Shown: in pieces, positions 1-7,296 of the stretch
How the letters are laid out: each line of letters starts with the position of its first letter
How positions within the stretch are numbered: position 1 is the stretch's first letter
Assembly (NCBI RefSeq): GCF_001677955.1
Contig: NZ_LELA01000090.1
Location: 35,216-99,215 of the forward strand
From: Chryseobacterium sp. BGARF1
GTDB taxonomy: Bacteria; Bacteroidota; Bacteroidia; Flavobacteriales; Weeksellaceae
DNA: 64,000 nucleotides
Direction of reading: 5' to 3'
Translations under genes and position numbers: made by a program
The notes under the pieces: generated by a model
Seen by the model: only the letters and a program-made list of their open reading frames with translations
What the model was told of the DNA's origin: nothing
Database searches by the model: none

Positions 1-1
1 T

Positions 2-478
2 ACTGTTAAATTTTCATCTGTAACTTGGTCAGATACTTATTGGGCAAGTAATAATTTTCCATTTATGAATAAAATGCGATTGATTGATGGAAATCAAAAT
101 TTCTATATCCTCCGTTTTGCAGATATTTTATTATTAAAAGCTGAAGCTGATATTCATTTTGGGAATTTTTCAGAAGCTCAAACTTTAATAAATCAAGTAA
201 GGAGCAGAGTAGCTCTTCCCCCAATTACTATTACATCTGAAGATGATGGTATAAATAAAGTATTATCGGAAAGAAAATTAGAATTAGCATTCGAAGGCCA
301 TCGTTGGTTTGATTTGAAGCGTACAGGAAAGGCAATTTCGATTCTATCGCAACAAAAAAATGGCAATGGAACAACTCTTCCTTACGCAGCCAATATTAAT
401 CAAAACAGACTCCTATGGCCAATTCCTCAGGCACAAATTGATAAAAATCAAAATTTAACTCAAAATCCTGGATATTAA
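2..478 (+). CDS. SusD/RagB-family glycan-binding lipoprotein, C-terminal part
   Basis: This is the C-terminal part of a SusD-like outer-membrane lipoprotein, which binds oligosaccharides and works with a SusC-type TonB-dependent transporter. The reading frame is open to the first base, so the start lies outside the window; the first in-frame ATG at 65 is internal. The family signature is clear: an LRFADILLLKAEA helix, then ELAFEGHRWFDLKRTG, then the typical ending LLWPIPQ...NQNLTQNPGY. The next gene, a GH30 enzyme, starts 2 bases after the stop, so the two are surely co-transcribed. The missing N-terminus, with its lipobox, and the SusC partner should lie just upstream. The specificity for beta-glucan is inferred from the neighbouring enzymes, not from this fragment. 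Confidence 0.93.
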   Translation, partial: TVKFSSVTWSDTYWASNNFPFMNKMRLIDGNQNFYILRFADILLLKAEADIHFGNFSEAQTLINQVRSRVALPPITITSEDDGINKVLSERKLELAFEGHRWFDLKRTGKAISILSQQKNGNGTTLPYAANINQNRLLWPIPQAQIDKNQNLTQNPGY

Positions 479-480
479 AT

Positions 481-1911
481 ATGTTAAATAAAAATTCATA
501 TAGTTTCTTTTTAAAAAGTACTGCACTGCTATTTAGCGGTGTGGTACTTTTGCCTTTATCGTCGTGTAAATCTGTAGCAAATACAGAAAATAAAGTTCAA
601 ATCTGGATGACAAAAGGTGATGAAAGCGTAAAATTACAGCAGCAAAATGCATTAACTTTTGTAAATACTTCTAATAACTTTCAGAATATTGAAATTGACG
701 ACGCTCAAAAGTTTCAATATATTGATGGTTTTGGATATACATTGACCGGCGGAAGTGTTGAAGTAATCAATCGTCTCTCGCCTTCAAAAAGAAAAGCACT
801 TTTAAACGAACTTTTCGGAAATGACAAGAACTCAATTTCAATAAGTTATTTAAGATTGAGCATTGGTGCATCCGATTTGGATGGCGAGGTTTTTTCTTAT
901 GACGATTTAGCGGAGGGTCAAACCGATCCTTCTCTTTCTAAATTCAGTTTGGCAAGAGATAAAGATTTGATTTCAATGCTAAAAGAAATTTTAGCCATTA
1001 ATCCTAAAATCAAAATCATCGCAGCTCCTTGGTCACCTCCTGTTTGGATGAAAGATAATGGTAAATCGATTGGTGGAAGTTTAAAAACTGAATATTATGA
1101 TGTTTACGCAAAATATTTCGTAAAATATATTCAGGGAATGAAGAAAGAAGGAATTACTATTGATGCCGTGACTCCGCAAAACGAGCCTTTACATCCCGGA
1201 AATAATCCAAGTTTACTGATGGTTTCAGATCAGCAGAGAGATTTTATTAAGCAAAGTTTAGGTCCGATTTTTAAATCAAATAATATTAAAACCAAAATCG
1301 TTGTTTACGATCACAATTGCAATAAACCTGAATATGCCATCAATATTTTAAATGATTCAGAAGCCAATCAATATATCGACGGTTCGGCTTTTCATTTGTA
1401 TGAAGGTGATATTTCAGCTTTGAGTACTGTTCACGATGCGCATCCAGATAAAAATCTTTATTTTACAGAACAATGGACAGGTGCAAAAGGTACTTTTAAT
1501 GAAGATCTAAACTGGCACACCAGAAATGTTGTCATCGGATCGATGAGAAACTGGAGTAAAATTGCTTTAGAATGGAATTTAGCGAATGATACTCAATACA
1601 AACCGCATACACCGGGAGGTTGTACAGAATGTAAAGGAGCAATTACGGTTTCAGACAGTGAAAATTTCACAAGAAATGTTGCGTATTATATTATTGCTCA
1701 TGCTTCAAAATTTGTTCCTGCAAATTCTCAGAGAATAGCTTCTACACAAACGGAAAACTTGGCTACGGTTGCTTTTAAAACTCCAGCAGGAAAAATAGTT
1801 TTGATTGTTCAGAACAACAATAAATCCGATGAAAGTTTCAATATAAAATATAATCAGAAAATTGCTCCGGTTACAATTACCGGGAGTTCTGTTGCAACCT
1901 ATATTTTTTAA
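481..1911 (+). CDS. GH30-family glucanase lipoprotein (first of two)
   Basis: A 476-residue glycoside hydrolase of family GH30 (glucosylceramidase / endo-beta-1,6-glucanase clan). An N-terminal signal ends in the lipobox LSSC with Cys29, so it is predicted to be a lipoprotein, possibly surface-exposed. The TIM-barrel core carries AAPWSPPVWMK, the acid/base region TPQNEP (Glu235) and the nucleophile region LYFTEQW (Glu330). A short beta-sandwich follows to the C-terminus. It starts 2 bases after the SusD stop, in the same operon. GH30 subfamily 3 enzymes cleave beta-1,6-glucan, which would suit a PUL that also has GH16 and GH3 enzymes. The subfamily is my inference. It is distinct from the second GH30 at 5512, which lacks a lipobox. 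Confidence 0.9.
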   Translation: MLNKNSYSFFLKSTALLFSGVVLLPLSSCKSVANTENKVQIWMTKGDESVKLQQQNALTFVNTSNNFQNIEIDDAQKFQYIDGFGYTLTGGSVEVINRLSPSKRKALLNELFGNDKNSISISYLRLSIGASDLDGEVFSYDDLAEGQTDPSLSKFSLARDKDLISMLKEILAINPKIKIIAAPWSPPVWMKDNGKSIGGSLKTEYYDVYAKYFVKYIQGMKKEGITIDAVTPQNEPLHPGNNPSLLMVSDQQRDFIKQSLGPIFKSNNIKTKIVVYDHNCNKPEYAINILNDSEANQYIDGSAFHLYEGDISALSTVHDAHPDKNLYFTEQWTGAKGTFNEDLNWHTRNVVIGSMRNWSKIALEWNLANDTQYKPHTPGGCTECKGAITVSDSENFTRNVAYYIIAHASKFVPANSQRIASTQTENLATVAFKTPAGKIVLIVQNNNKSDESFNIKYNQKIAPVTITGSSVATYIF

Positions 1912-1954
1912 ATTAAAGTTATTATTGATTGGTAAAACTTCGTTTTTCTTTGCT

Positions 1955-2024
1955 AAGTAAAACATCTTAGCGAACTTAAAAAATCAACAGCATTATTTGC
2001 AAGAAAATCTTTGCGAACTTTGCT
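1955..2024. repeat. Dispersed intergenic repeat, copy 1
   Basis: This AT-rich stretch between two PUL genes shares an ordered set of words with 19414-19479: AAGTA(A/G)AAC..CTT(A/T)GCG, then GCGAACTTAAAAA, then about 30 bases later AAATCTT(A/T)GCGA(A/C)CTTTGC. The order and spacing match in both copies, so this is a family of short intergenic elements rather than chance. I see no coding capacity or strong hairpin in it. Confidence 0.6.
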
Positions 2025-2052
2025 TTTAGAAACATACCAAAACTAATTATAA

Positions 2053-4275
2053 ATGAAGAAGATATATTTCATATTAGCATTTACAGTATTCGGTTTCAAT
2101 GTTTTTGGACAAAAAACAATTGATCAGAAAGTTTCTGAACTGTTGTCTAAAATGACATTGGAAGAGAAAGTAGGGCAGTTGGTTCAATACAGCGGTTTTG
2201 AATACGCAACGGGCCCGCAAAACTCAAATTCTGCAACAGTTTTAGAAGAAATAAAAAAAGGAAAAGTTGGTTCTATGCTCAATGTTGCAGGAGCAGAAGA
2301 AACGAAAAAATTTCAGGAATTAGCTTTAAAATCTAGATTAAAAATTCCTTTACTCTTTGGTCAGGATGTAATTCATGGGTACAGAACAACATTTCCCGTG
2401 AATTTGGGTCAGGCTGCAAGTTGGGATTTAAAATTAATTGAAAAATCAGAACGAATCGCTGCAACTGAAGCTTCCGCATACGGAATTCACTGGACTTTTG
2501 CACCAATGGTCGACATTGCAAGAGATCCGAGATGGGGAAGAGTCATGGAAGGTTCCGGTGAAGATACGTATCTGGGAATGCAAATTGGTTTGGCAAGAAT
2601 CAAAGGTTTTCAGGGAAAAGGTCTCGGAAATGTTGATGCGATAATGGCTTGTGCGAAACATTTTGCAGCATACGGCGCTGCAGTCGGCGGAAGAGATTAT
2701 AATTCTGTGGATATGAGCTTAAGGCAATTACACGAAACTTACTTACCTCCTTTCAAAGCAGCAGCAGAAGCCGGAGTTGCTACTTTCATGAACTCTTTTA
2801 ATGACATCAATGGAATTCCGGCAACGGCAAACAAATATATTTTAAGAGATCTTTTAAAAGACCAATGGAATTATAAAGGTTTTGTAGTTTCAGATTGGGG
2901 AAGTATCGGAGAAATGGTTCCTCACGGATATGCCAAAGACAATAAAGAAGCTGCCGAAAAAGCCATGAACGCAGGAACTGATATGGATATGGAAAGCCGT
3001 GCTTACATGGCTGAACTTCCAAAATTGATCCAGGAAGGGAAAGTTGATGCTAAGTTGATCGATGACGCAACGAGAAGAATTTTGGTTAAAAAATTTGAAA
3101 TGGGATTATTTGATGATCCTTACAGATTTAGCAGTGAAAAGAGGCAGAAAGAACAATTAAACAATCGGGAAAATAGAAAATTTGGTAGAGAATTTGGTTC
3201 AAAATCTATTGTTTTGCTTAAGAATGAAAAGAATATTCTTCCGCTTTCAAAAACAACAAAAACTGTGGCATTGATTGGTCCTTTTGGAAAAGAAACAGTT
3301 GCCAATCATGGTTTTTGGTCAATCGCATTTAAAGATGATGATCAAAGAATTGTAACGCAGTTTGATGGAATTAAAAATCAATTAGATAAAAATTCTACTT
3401 TGTTGTATGCAAAAGGTGCCAATGTTGATGATCAGAACAAATCCATGTTTGCAGAAGCGGTAGAAACTGCGAAAAAAGCAGATGTTGTAATCATGACCTT
3501 AGGTGAAGGTCATGCGATGAGTGGAGAAGCCAAAAGCAGAAGCAACATTCATTTTTCGGGAGTTCAGGAAGAACTTTTAAAAGAAATTGCTAAAACCGGG
3601 AAACCGATCGTCTTAATGATCAATGCAGGAAGACCTTTGGTTTTTGATTGGGCTGCAGATAATATTCCAACCATTGTTTACACTTGGTGGCTGGGAACTG
3701 AGGCAGGAAATTCTATCGCAGATGTTCTTTTTGGAACCGTAAATCCGGGTGGAAAACTTCCAATGTCTTTTCCTAGAACTGAAGGACAAATTCCTGTTTA
3801 TTACAATCATTACAATACAGGAAGACCAGCAAAAAACAACACCGACAGAAATTACGTTTCAGCATATATCGACCTTGATAATGACCCGAAATTTCCATTC
3901 GGTTATGGTTTAAGCTATACTCAGTTTAAATATTCTGAGATAAATTTAAGTTCAACCAACCTTAAAGGAAATCAAAGTTTAAATATCAGTGTACATATTT
4001 CCAACATCGGAAATTACGATGGGGAAGAAGTGGTGCAGTTGTACATCAGAGATCTCTTCGGAAAAGTGGTAAGACCTGTAAAAGAGTTGAAGGGTTTCCA
4101 AAAAGTTTTTATTAAAAAAGGAGAAACCAAGACGGTCAATTTCACTTTAACTCCAGAAAATTTAAAATTCTACGATGATGAATTGAATTATGACTGGGAA
4201 GCAGGAGATTTCGATATCATGGTAGGGACTGATTCTCAAAATGTTCAGACAAAAAGAATCAATTGGACAAAATAA
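2053..4275 (+). CDS. bglX: GH3 beta-glucosidase (BglX type)
   Basis: A 740-residue exported family GH3 beta-glucosidase that releases glucose from the non-reducing ends of beta-gluco-oligosaccharides. A signal peptide ends near residue 19 (FNVFGQ), without a lipobox cysteine, so the protein is probably periplasmic. The N-terminal TIM barrel holds the substrate-binding KHF (about 202-204) and the nucleophile Asp281 in GFVVSDWGS. The alpha/beta sandwich follows, with SGEAKSRSNIHFSG near residues 496-510, and a fibronectin-III-like C-terminal domain ends the protein. Length and domain order match BglX. It lies 141 bases downstream of the first GH30 gene, and a strong terminator follows. It probably completes breakdown of products imported by SusC/D. 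Confidence 0.94.
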   Translation: MKKIYFILAFTVFGFNVFGQKTIDQKVSELLSKMTLEEKVGQLVQYSGFEYATGPQNSNSATVLEEIKKGKVGSMLNVAGAEETKKFQELALKSRLKIPLLFGQDVIHGYRTTFPVNLGQAASWDLKLIEKSERIAATEASAYGIHWTFAPMVDIARDPRWGRVMEGSGEDTYLGMQIGLARIKGFQGKGLGNVDAIMACAKHFAAYGAAVGGRDYNSVDMSLRQLHETYLPPFKAAAEAGVATFMNSFNDINGIPATANKYILRDLLKDQWNYKGFVVSDWGSIGEMVPHGYAKDNKEAAEKAMNAGTDMDMESRAYMAELPKLIQEGKVDAKLIDDATRRILVKKFEMGLFDDPYRFSSEKRQKEQLNNRENRKFGREFGSKSIVLLKNEKNILPLSKTTKTVALIGPFGKETVANHGFWSIAFKDDDQRIVTQFDGIKNQLDKNSTLLYAKGANVDDQNKSMFAEAVETAKKADVVIMTLGEGHAMSGEAKSRSNIHFSGVQEELLKEIAKTGKPIVLMINAGRPLVFDWAADNIPTIVYTWWLGTEAGNSIADVLFGTVNPGGKLPMSFPRTEGQIPVYYNHYNTGRPAKNNTDRNYVSAYIDLDNDPKFPFGYGLSYTQFKYSEINLSSTNLKGNQSLNISVHISNIGNYDGEEVVQLYIRDLFGKVVRPVKELKGFQKVFIKKGETKTVNFTLTPENLKFYDDELNYDWEAGDFDIMVGTDSQNVQTKRINWTK

Positions 4276-4290
4276 ATAATAGTTTTCATT

Positions 4291-4320
4291 ACCAAAAGCG
4301 GGTTTTATCCCGCTTTTGGT
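4291..4320 (+). terminator. Rho-independent-type terminator after bglX
   Basis: A perfect 12-bp inverted repeat, ACCAAAAGCGGG and CCCGCTTTTGGT around TTTTAT, starts 15 bases after the bglX stop. The T-run after the stem is weak, but the stem is strong. It splits the PUL into a SusD-GH30-GH3 transcript and separately started downstream genes. Confidence 0.7.
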
Positions 4321-4620
4321 GGTAAAAGACGAAACATTTATACGCAATATTTGTCATGCTAAAAGAATTTAATAATCTCTGTGGACATGTTTTCAGTATG
4401 ATAAATTTTAAAATAAATGATAATTAAATGAAAAATTAATATTGAGACTGTAATTTTAAGAAGCAAGATATTGCGAGAAAGTATCTTTTTGAAGCCAGTT
4501 TCATAAAATCAATGAAATTGATTCTATCTTTGCTCCTTAAGATTAACTTAATTTTTAAATACGATCTTTGCCTTTTAAAAATATATGATCAATTAATAAA
4601 AATAGTAACTAAGAATCTCG
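4321..4620. other. Intergenic region upstream of the GH16 gene
   Basis: About 300 AT-rich bases with no convincing gene. It contains a consensus -7 box at 4525 and a second partial one (GATCTTTG) near 4564. I see no riboswitch-like fold. Confidence 0.5.
4525..4532 (+). promoter_or_regulatory. Putative -7 promoter box for the GH16 gene
   Basis: TATCTTTG matches the Bacteroidota -7 consensus TAnnTTTG, about 90 bases before the GH16 start. I do not see a clear -33 TTTG at 17-21 bases. Confidence 0.4.
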
Positions 4621-5424
4621 ATGAAATATCAACATATTATTACCATTTTAATAGGAGGAGCTTTAGTTTCTTCAGCATTAAGTTGTGCTTCAAACAAATT
4701 TGATTCAAGCAGAAAATTAATTTGGAATGATGAATTTAATAGAAAAGGACTACCGGATTCCACAAAATGGAATTATGATCATGGTGGAAGTGGTTTTGGA
4801 AATGAGGAAGCACAGTTCTACACAAAAAAACGTCTGGAAAATGCTAGGGTAGAAAAGGGAAAACTTATTATTGAAGCCAGAAAAGAAGATTGGGAAGAAA
4901 AAAAATATACCTCAGCAAGGCTTTTAACAAAAGGAAAGTTTTCTTTACAGTACGGAACTGTGGAAGTGAGAGCCAAACTTCCGAAAGGTCGAGGAACTTG
5001 GCCTGCCATCTGGATGCTGAGTGAAAAAATGAGAAAATGGCCCAATGATGGAGAAATCGACATTATGGAACATGTGGGGTACAATCAGGGGCATATTCAT
5101 GCTTCAGCTCATACAAAAGATTATAAACAAAAGATTAACACGCAGAAAACTGATACTGTTATTGTAAAAGATGCAAGTGAGAAATTCCATGTTTACAAAA
5201 TGAACTGGACCCCTGAAAAAATAGAGGTTTATGTAGATAATAAAAAGTTTTTCACCTGTATAAACGAAGAAAAAATCTATGATGCATGGGCTTTTGATCA
5301 GCCGTATTTTATTATTTTAAATCTTGCGATCGGTGGATCCTGGGGCGGAATAAAAGGAATTGACGATACCATTTTTCCTCAAAAATATTACATTGATTAT
5401 GTAAGAGTATTTAAAAATAAATAA
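4621..5424 (+). CDS. GH16 laminarinase-type lipoprotein (endo-beta-1,3-glucanase)
   Basis: A 267-residue family GH16 endo-glucanase. A short signal ends in the lipobox ALSC with Cys22, so it is a predicted lipoprotein. The catalytic signature is DGEIDIMEHVG: Glu145 nucleophile, Asp147, Glu150 acid/base. The extra residue in E-I-D-I-M-E is typical of the laminarinase branch. Other family features are RGTWPAIWML at about 124-133 and GGSWGG near the C-terminus. The likely substrate is beta-1,3-glucan, such as laminarin backbone or fungal glucan. It follows the bglX terminator and has its own promoter box. It supports the reading of the locus as a beta-1,3/1,6-glucan PUL, where this enzyme makes the first cuts and the GH30 and GH3 enzymes trim side chains and ends. 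Confidence 0.92.
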   Translation: MKYQHIITILIGGALVSSALSCASNKFDSSRKLIWNDEFNRKGLPDSTKWNYDHGGSGFGNEEAQFYTKKRLENARVEKGKLIIEARKEDWEEKKYTSARLLTKGKFSLQYGTVEVRAKLPKGRGTWPAIWMLSEKMRKWPNDGEIDIMEHVGYNQGHIHASAHTKDYKQKINTQKTDTVIVKDASEKFHVYKMNWTPEKIEVYVDNKKFFTCINEEKIYDAWAFDQPYFIILNLAIGGSWGGIKGIDDTIFPQKYYIDYVRVFKNK

Positions 5425-5511
5425 AATTCCCTCATTTGGAAATTTTGCGAGAATTCGAAATGATTTTTAATGGAATGTTTTAATTGAAATATAAAAAAGA
5501 AGAAGAAATAA

Positions 5512-6951
5512 ATGAAAAAGCTAATTGTAAGTTGTTTTGTGGTCGGAATGGCTTTGAATATGAACGCACAAAATTACTGGAAAAAAAATGCTGGCAAATC
5601 TGCAAAAGTGATCTTTACCAATTCTAAAACCAATGAAAAAATGGTTGATAAAGGAATGGTGAAATTCGAAAAAATGGCTCAGCCAAAAGAAACGGATGCC
5701 TGTATTTTTGTTGATCCAGATTTTAAATATCAGAAATTAATTGGAATAGGAGGCGCAATTACTGATGCATCTGCTGAAACTTTTTATAAACTTCCAAAGG
5801 ATAAGCAGAAAGAAATTATTGAAGCTTATTATGGCAAAAACGGCTTGGGATATACGGTTGTTCGTACCAACATGAACTCGTGCGATTTTTCAAGCGATTC
5901 ATATACTTACGTTACAGAAAATGATACAGCTTTAAGATCATTCAATGTGGCACATGATGAAAAGTATAAGATCCCAATGATCAAGGAAGCTCAGAAAGCA
6001 ATTGGAAAAGATTTTACCTTTTATTTTTCACCATGGAGCCCGCCTTCTTGGATGAAATCTAACAAAAGTATGCTGAAAGGAGGAAGATTAGAATATCCTT
6101 TTTACCAGACTTGGGCAGATTATTATATTAAATTTATCAAAGAATACGAAAAAAGAGGGATCAATGTCTGGGGACTGACCATTCAGAACGAACCAATGGC
6201 AACTCAAACCTGGGAATCCTGTATCTATACGGCTGAAGAAGAAGGGGAGTTCCTTAAAAAGAATTTAGGGCCTACACTTTGGAAAAATGGCTTTAAAGAT
6301 AAAAAAGTAATGATTTGGGATCACAATCGTGATTTGATCTACCAAAGAGCAACGACAACTTTAAGCGATCCTGAAACTTCAAAATACGCTCACGGAATCG
6401 GCTACCACTGGTACGAAACATGGAACAATAAAACGCAGCTGTTTGATAACTTATCAGAAACTCAAAGAGCATTTCCCGATAAGTTTTTGGCATTTACCGA
6501 AGGTTGTAAAGAGCAATTTGATATGTCTAAGATTTATGATGTAAGTTTAGGTGAATTATATGGGAAAAATATGATCAATGATTTCAATAAAGGAACTGCT
6601 CTATGGACAGACTGGAACGTACTTTTAGACGAAACTGGCGGGCCCAATCATGTAGGGAATTTTTGTTTTGCTCCAATTATAGCAGATACAAAAACAGGCG
6701 AAGTTCATTATACATATGAGTATTATTATGTGGGTCATGTTTCAAAATTCATCAAGCCCAATGCTCAAAGAATCGGGACTTCATCGAACAGAGCGGCTTT
6801 GACGTCCACAACTTTCATGAATGAAAACGGACAGTTGGTTACCGTGATCATGAATGATTCTGATAATGACATCGATACTAATCTTTGGATCGAAGGGATG
6901 TCTGCAAAATTATCTGCACCTGCACATTCTATTCAGACCGTAATTTTATAA
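5512..6951 (+). CDS. GH30-family glucanase, exported (second of two)
   Basis: A 479-residue second GH30 enzyme. Its signal peptide ends in NMNAQ at about residue 20, without a lipobox, so it is probably periplasmic or secreted. The core shows FSPWSPPSWMK, the acid/base Glu227 in LTIQNEPMA and the nucleophile Glu330 in LAFTEGCKE. It ends in a small beta-sandwich (VTVIMNDSDND... to the C-terminus). It lies 87 bases after the GH16 gene with no terminator between, so the two probably share a transcript. It resembles glucosylceramidase-like GH30 proteins annotated in many flavobacterial PULs. The different targeting from the first GH30 suggests a surface enzyme and a periplasmic enzyme on the same polymer (inference). 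Confidence 0.9.
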   Translation: MKKLIVSCFVVGMALNMNAQNYWKKNAGKSAKVIFTNSKTNEKMVDKGMVKFEKMAQPKETDACIFVDPDFKYQKLIGIGGAITDASAETFYKLPKDKQKEIIEAYYGKNGLGYTVVRTNMNSCDFSSDSYTYVTENDTALRSFNVAHDEKYKIPMIKEAQKAIGKDFTFYFSPWSPPSWMKSNKSMLKGGRLEYPFYQTWADYYIKFIKEYEKRGINVWGLTIQNEPMATQTWESCIYTAEEEGEFLKKNLGPTLWKNGFKDKKVMIWDHNRDLIYQRATTTLSDPETSKYAHGIGYHWYETWNNKTQLFDNLSETQRAFPDKFLAFTEGCKEQFDMSKIYDVSLGELYGKNMINDFNKGTALWTDWNVLLDETGGPNHVGNFCFAPIIADTKTGEVHYTYEYYYVGHVSKFIKPNAQRIGTSSNRAALTSTTFMNENGQLVTVIMNDSDNDIDTNLWIEGMSAKLSAPAHSIQTVIL

Positions 6952-7006
6952 CACTTCATATTAATATTTTTAATTAAAATTCGGCGGAGCCTTTGGTTTC
7001 GCCGTT

Positions 7007-7048
7007 AAAAATCGTAATCAGCCTATTAATGGTAGATTGCGATTTTTT
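7007..7048 (+). terminator. Terminator closing the glucan PUL
   Basis: AAATCGTAATC pairs with GATTGCGATTT (one G-U pair) and is followed by seven Ts. A smaller hairpin, CGGCG...CGCCG, lies just before it at 6982-7004. It separates the PUL from the T6SS island. Confidence 0.65.
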
Positions 7049-7296
7049 TGTTTGGAAAAACTCCAACATTTTATCGACTTTCAAATTTCAAACCCTTTCT
7101 AAAAAACTCTACAGCAAAGATAAAAGTGCTATTCCCAAAACAACAAGAATGTTAATATAGATTAATTACATCATAAGATTTTTACTTTTGATGAATCGTA
7201 GTTTTACTACACTTTTAAAAATTTAACAAAAAAAAGTTCTTTAATTGATGAAATAGTAGTAATCTTATTATACCAAATTAAAACACAAAACATAAC
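7049..7296. other. Intergenic region between the PUL and the T6SS island
   Basis: About 250 AT-rich bases with no gene. The only signal is the -7-like box TACTTTTG at 7183-7190. No attachment site, tRNA remnant or direct repeat is visible at this boundary of the island. Confidence 0.5.
7183..7190 (+). promoter_or_regulatory. Putative -7 promoter box for the vgrG island
   Basis: TACTTTTG fits TAnnTTTG, 106 bases before the vgrG ATG. A -33 box is not clear. Confidence 0.3.

Noticed and set aside
4512..4703. Plus-strand ORF of 63 codons overlapping the GH16 start
   Set aside because: It overlaps the lipoprotein signal of the GH16 gene in another frame and has no recognisable feature.
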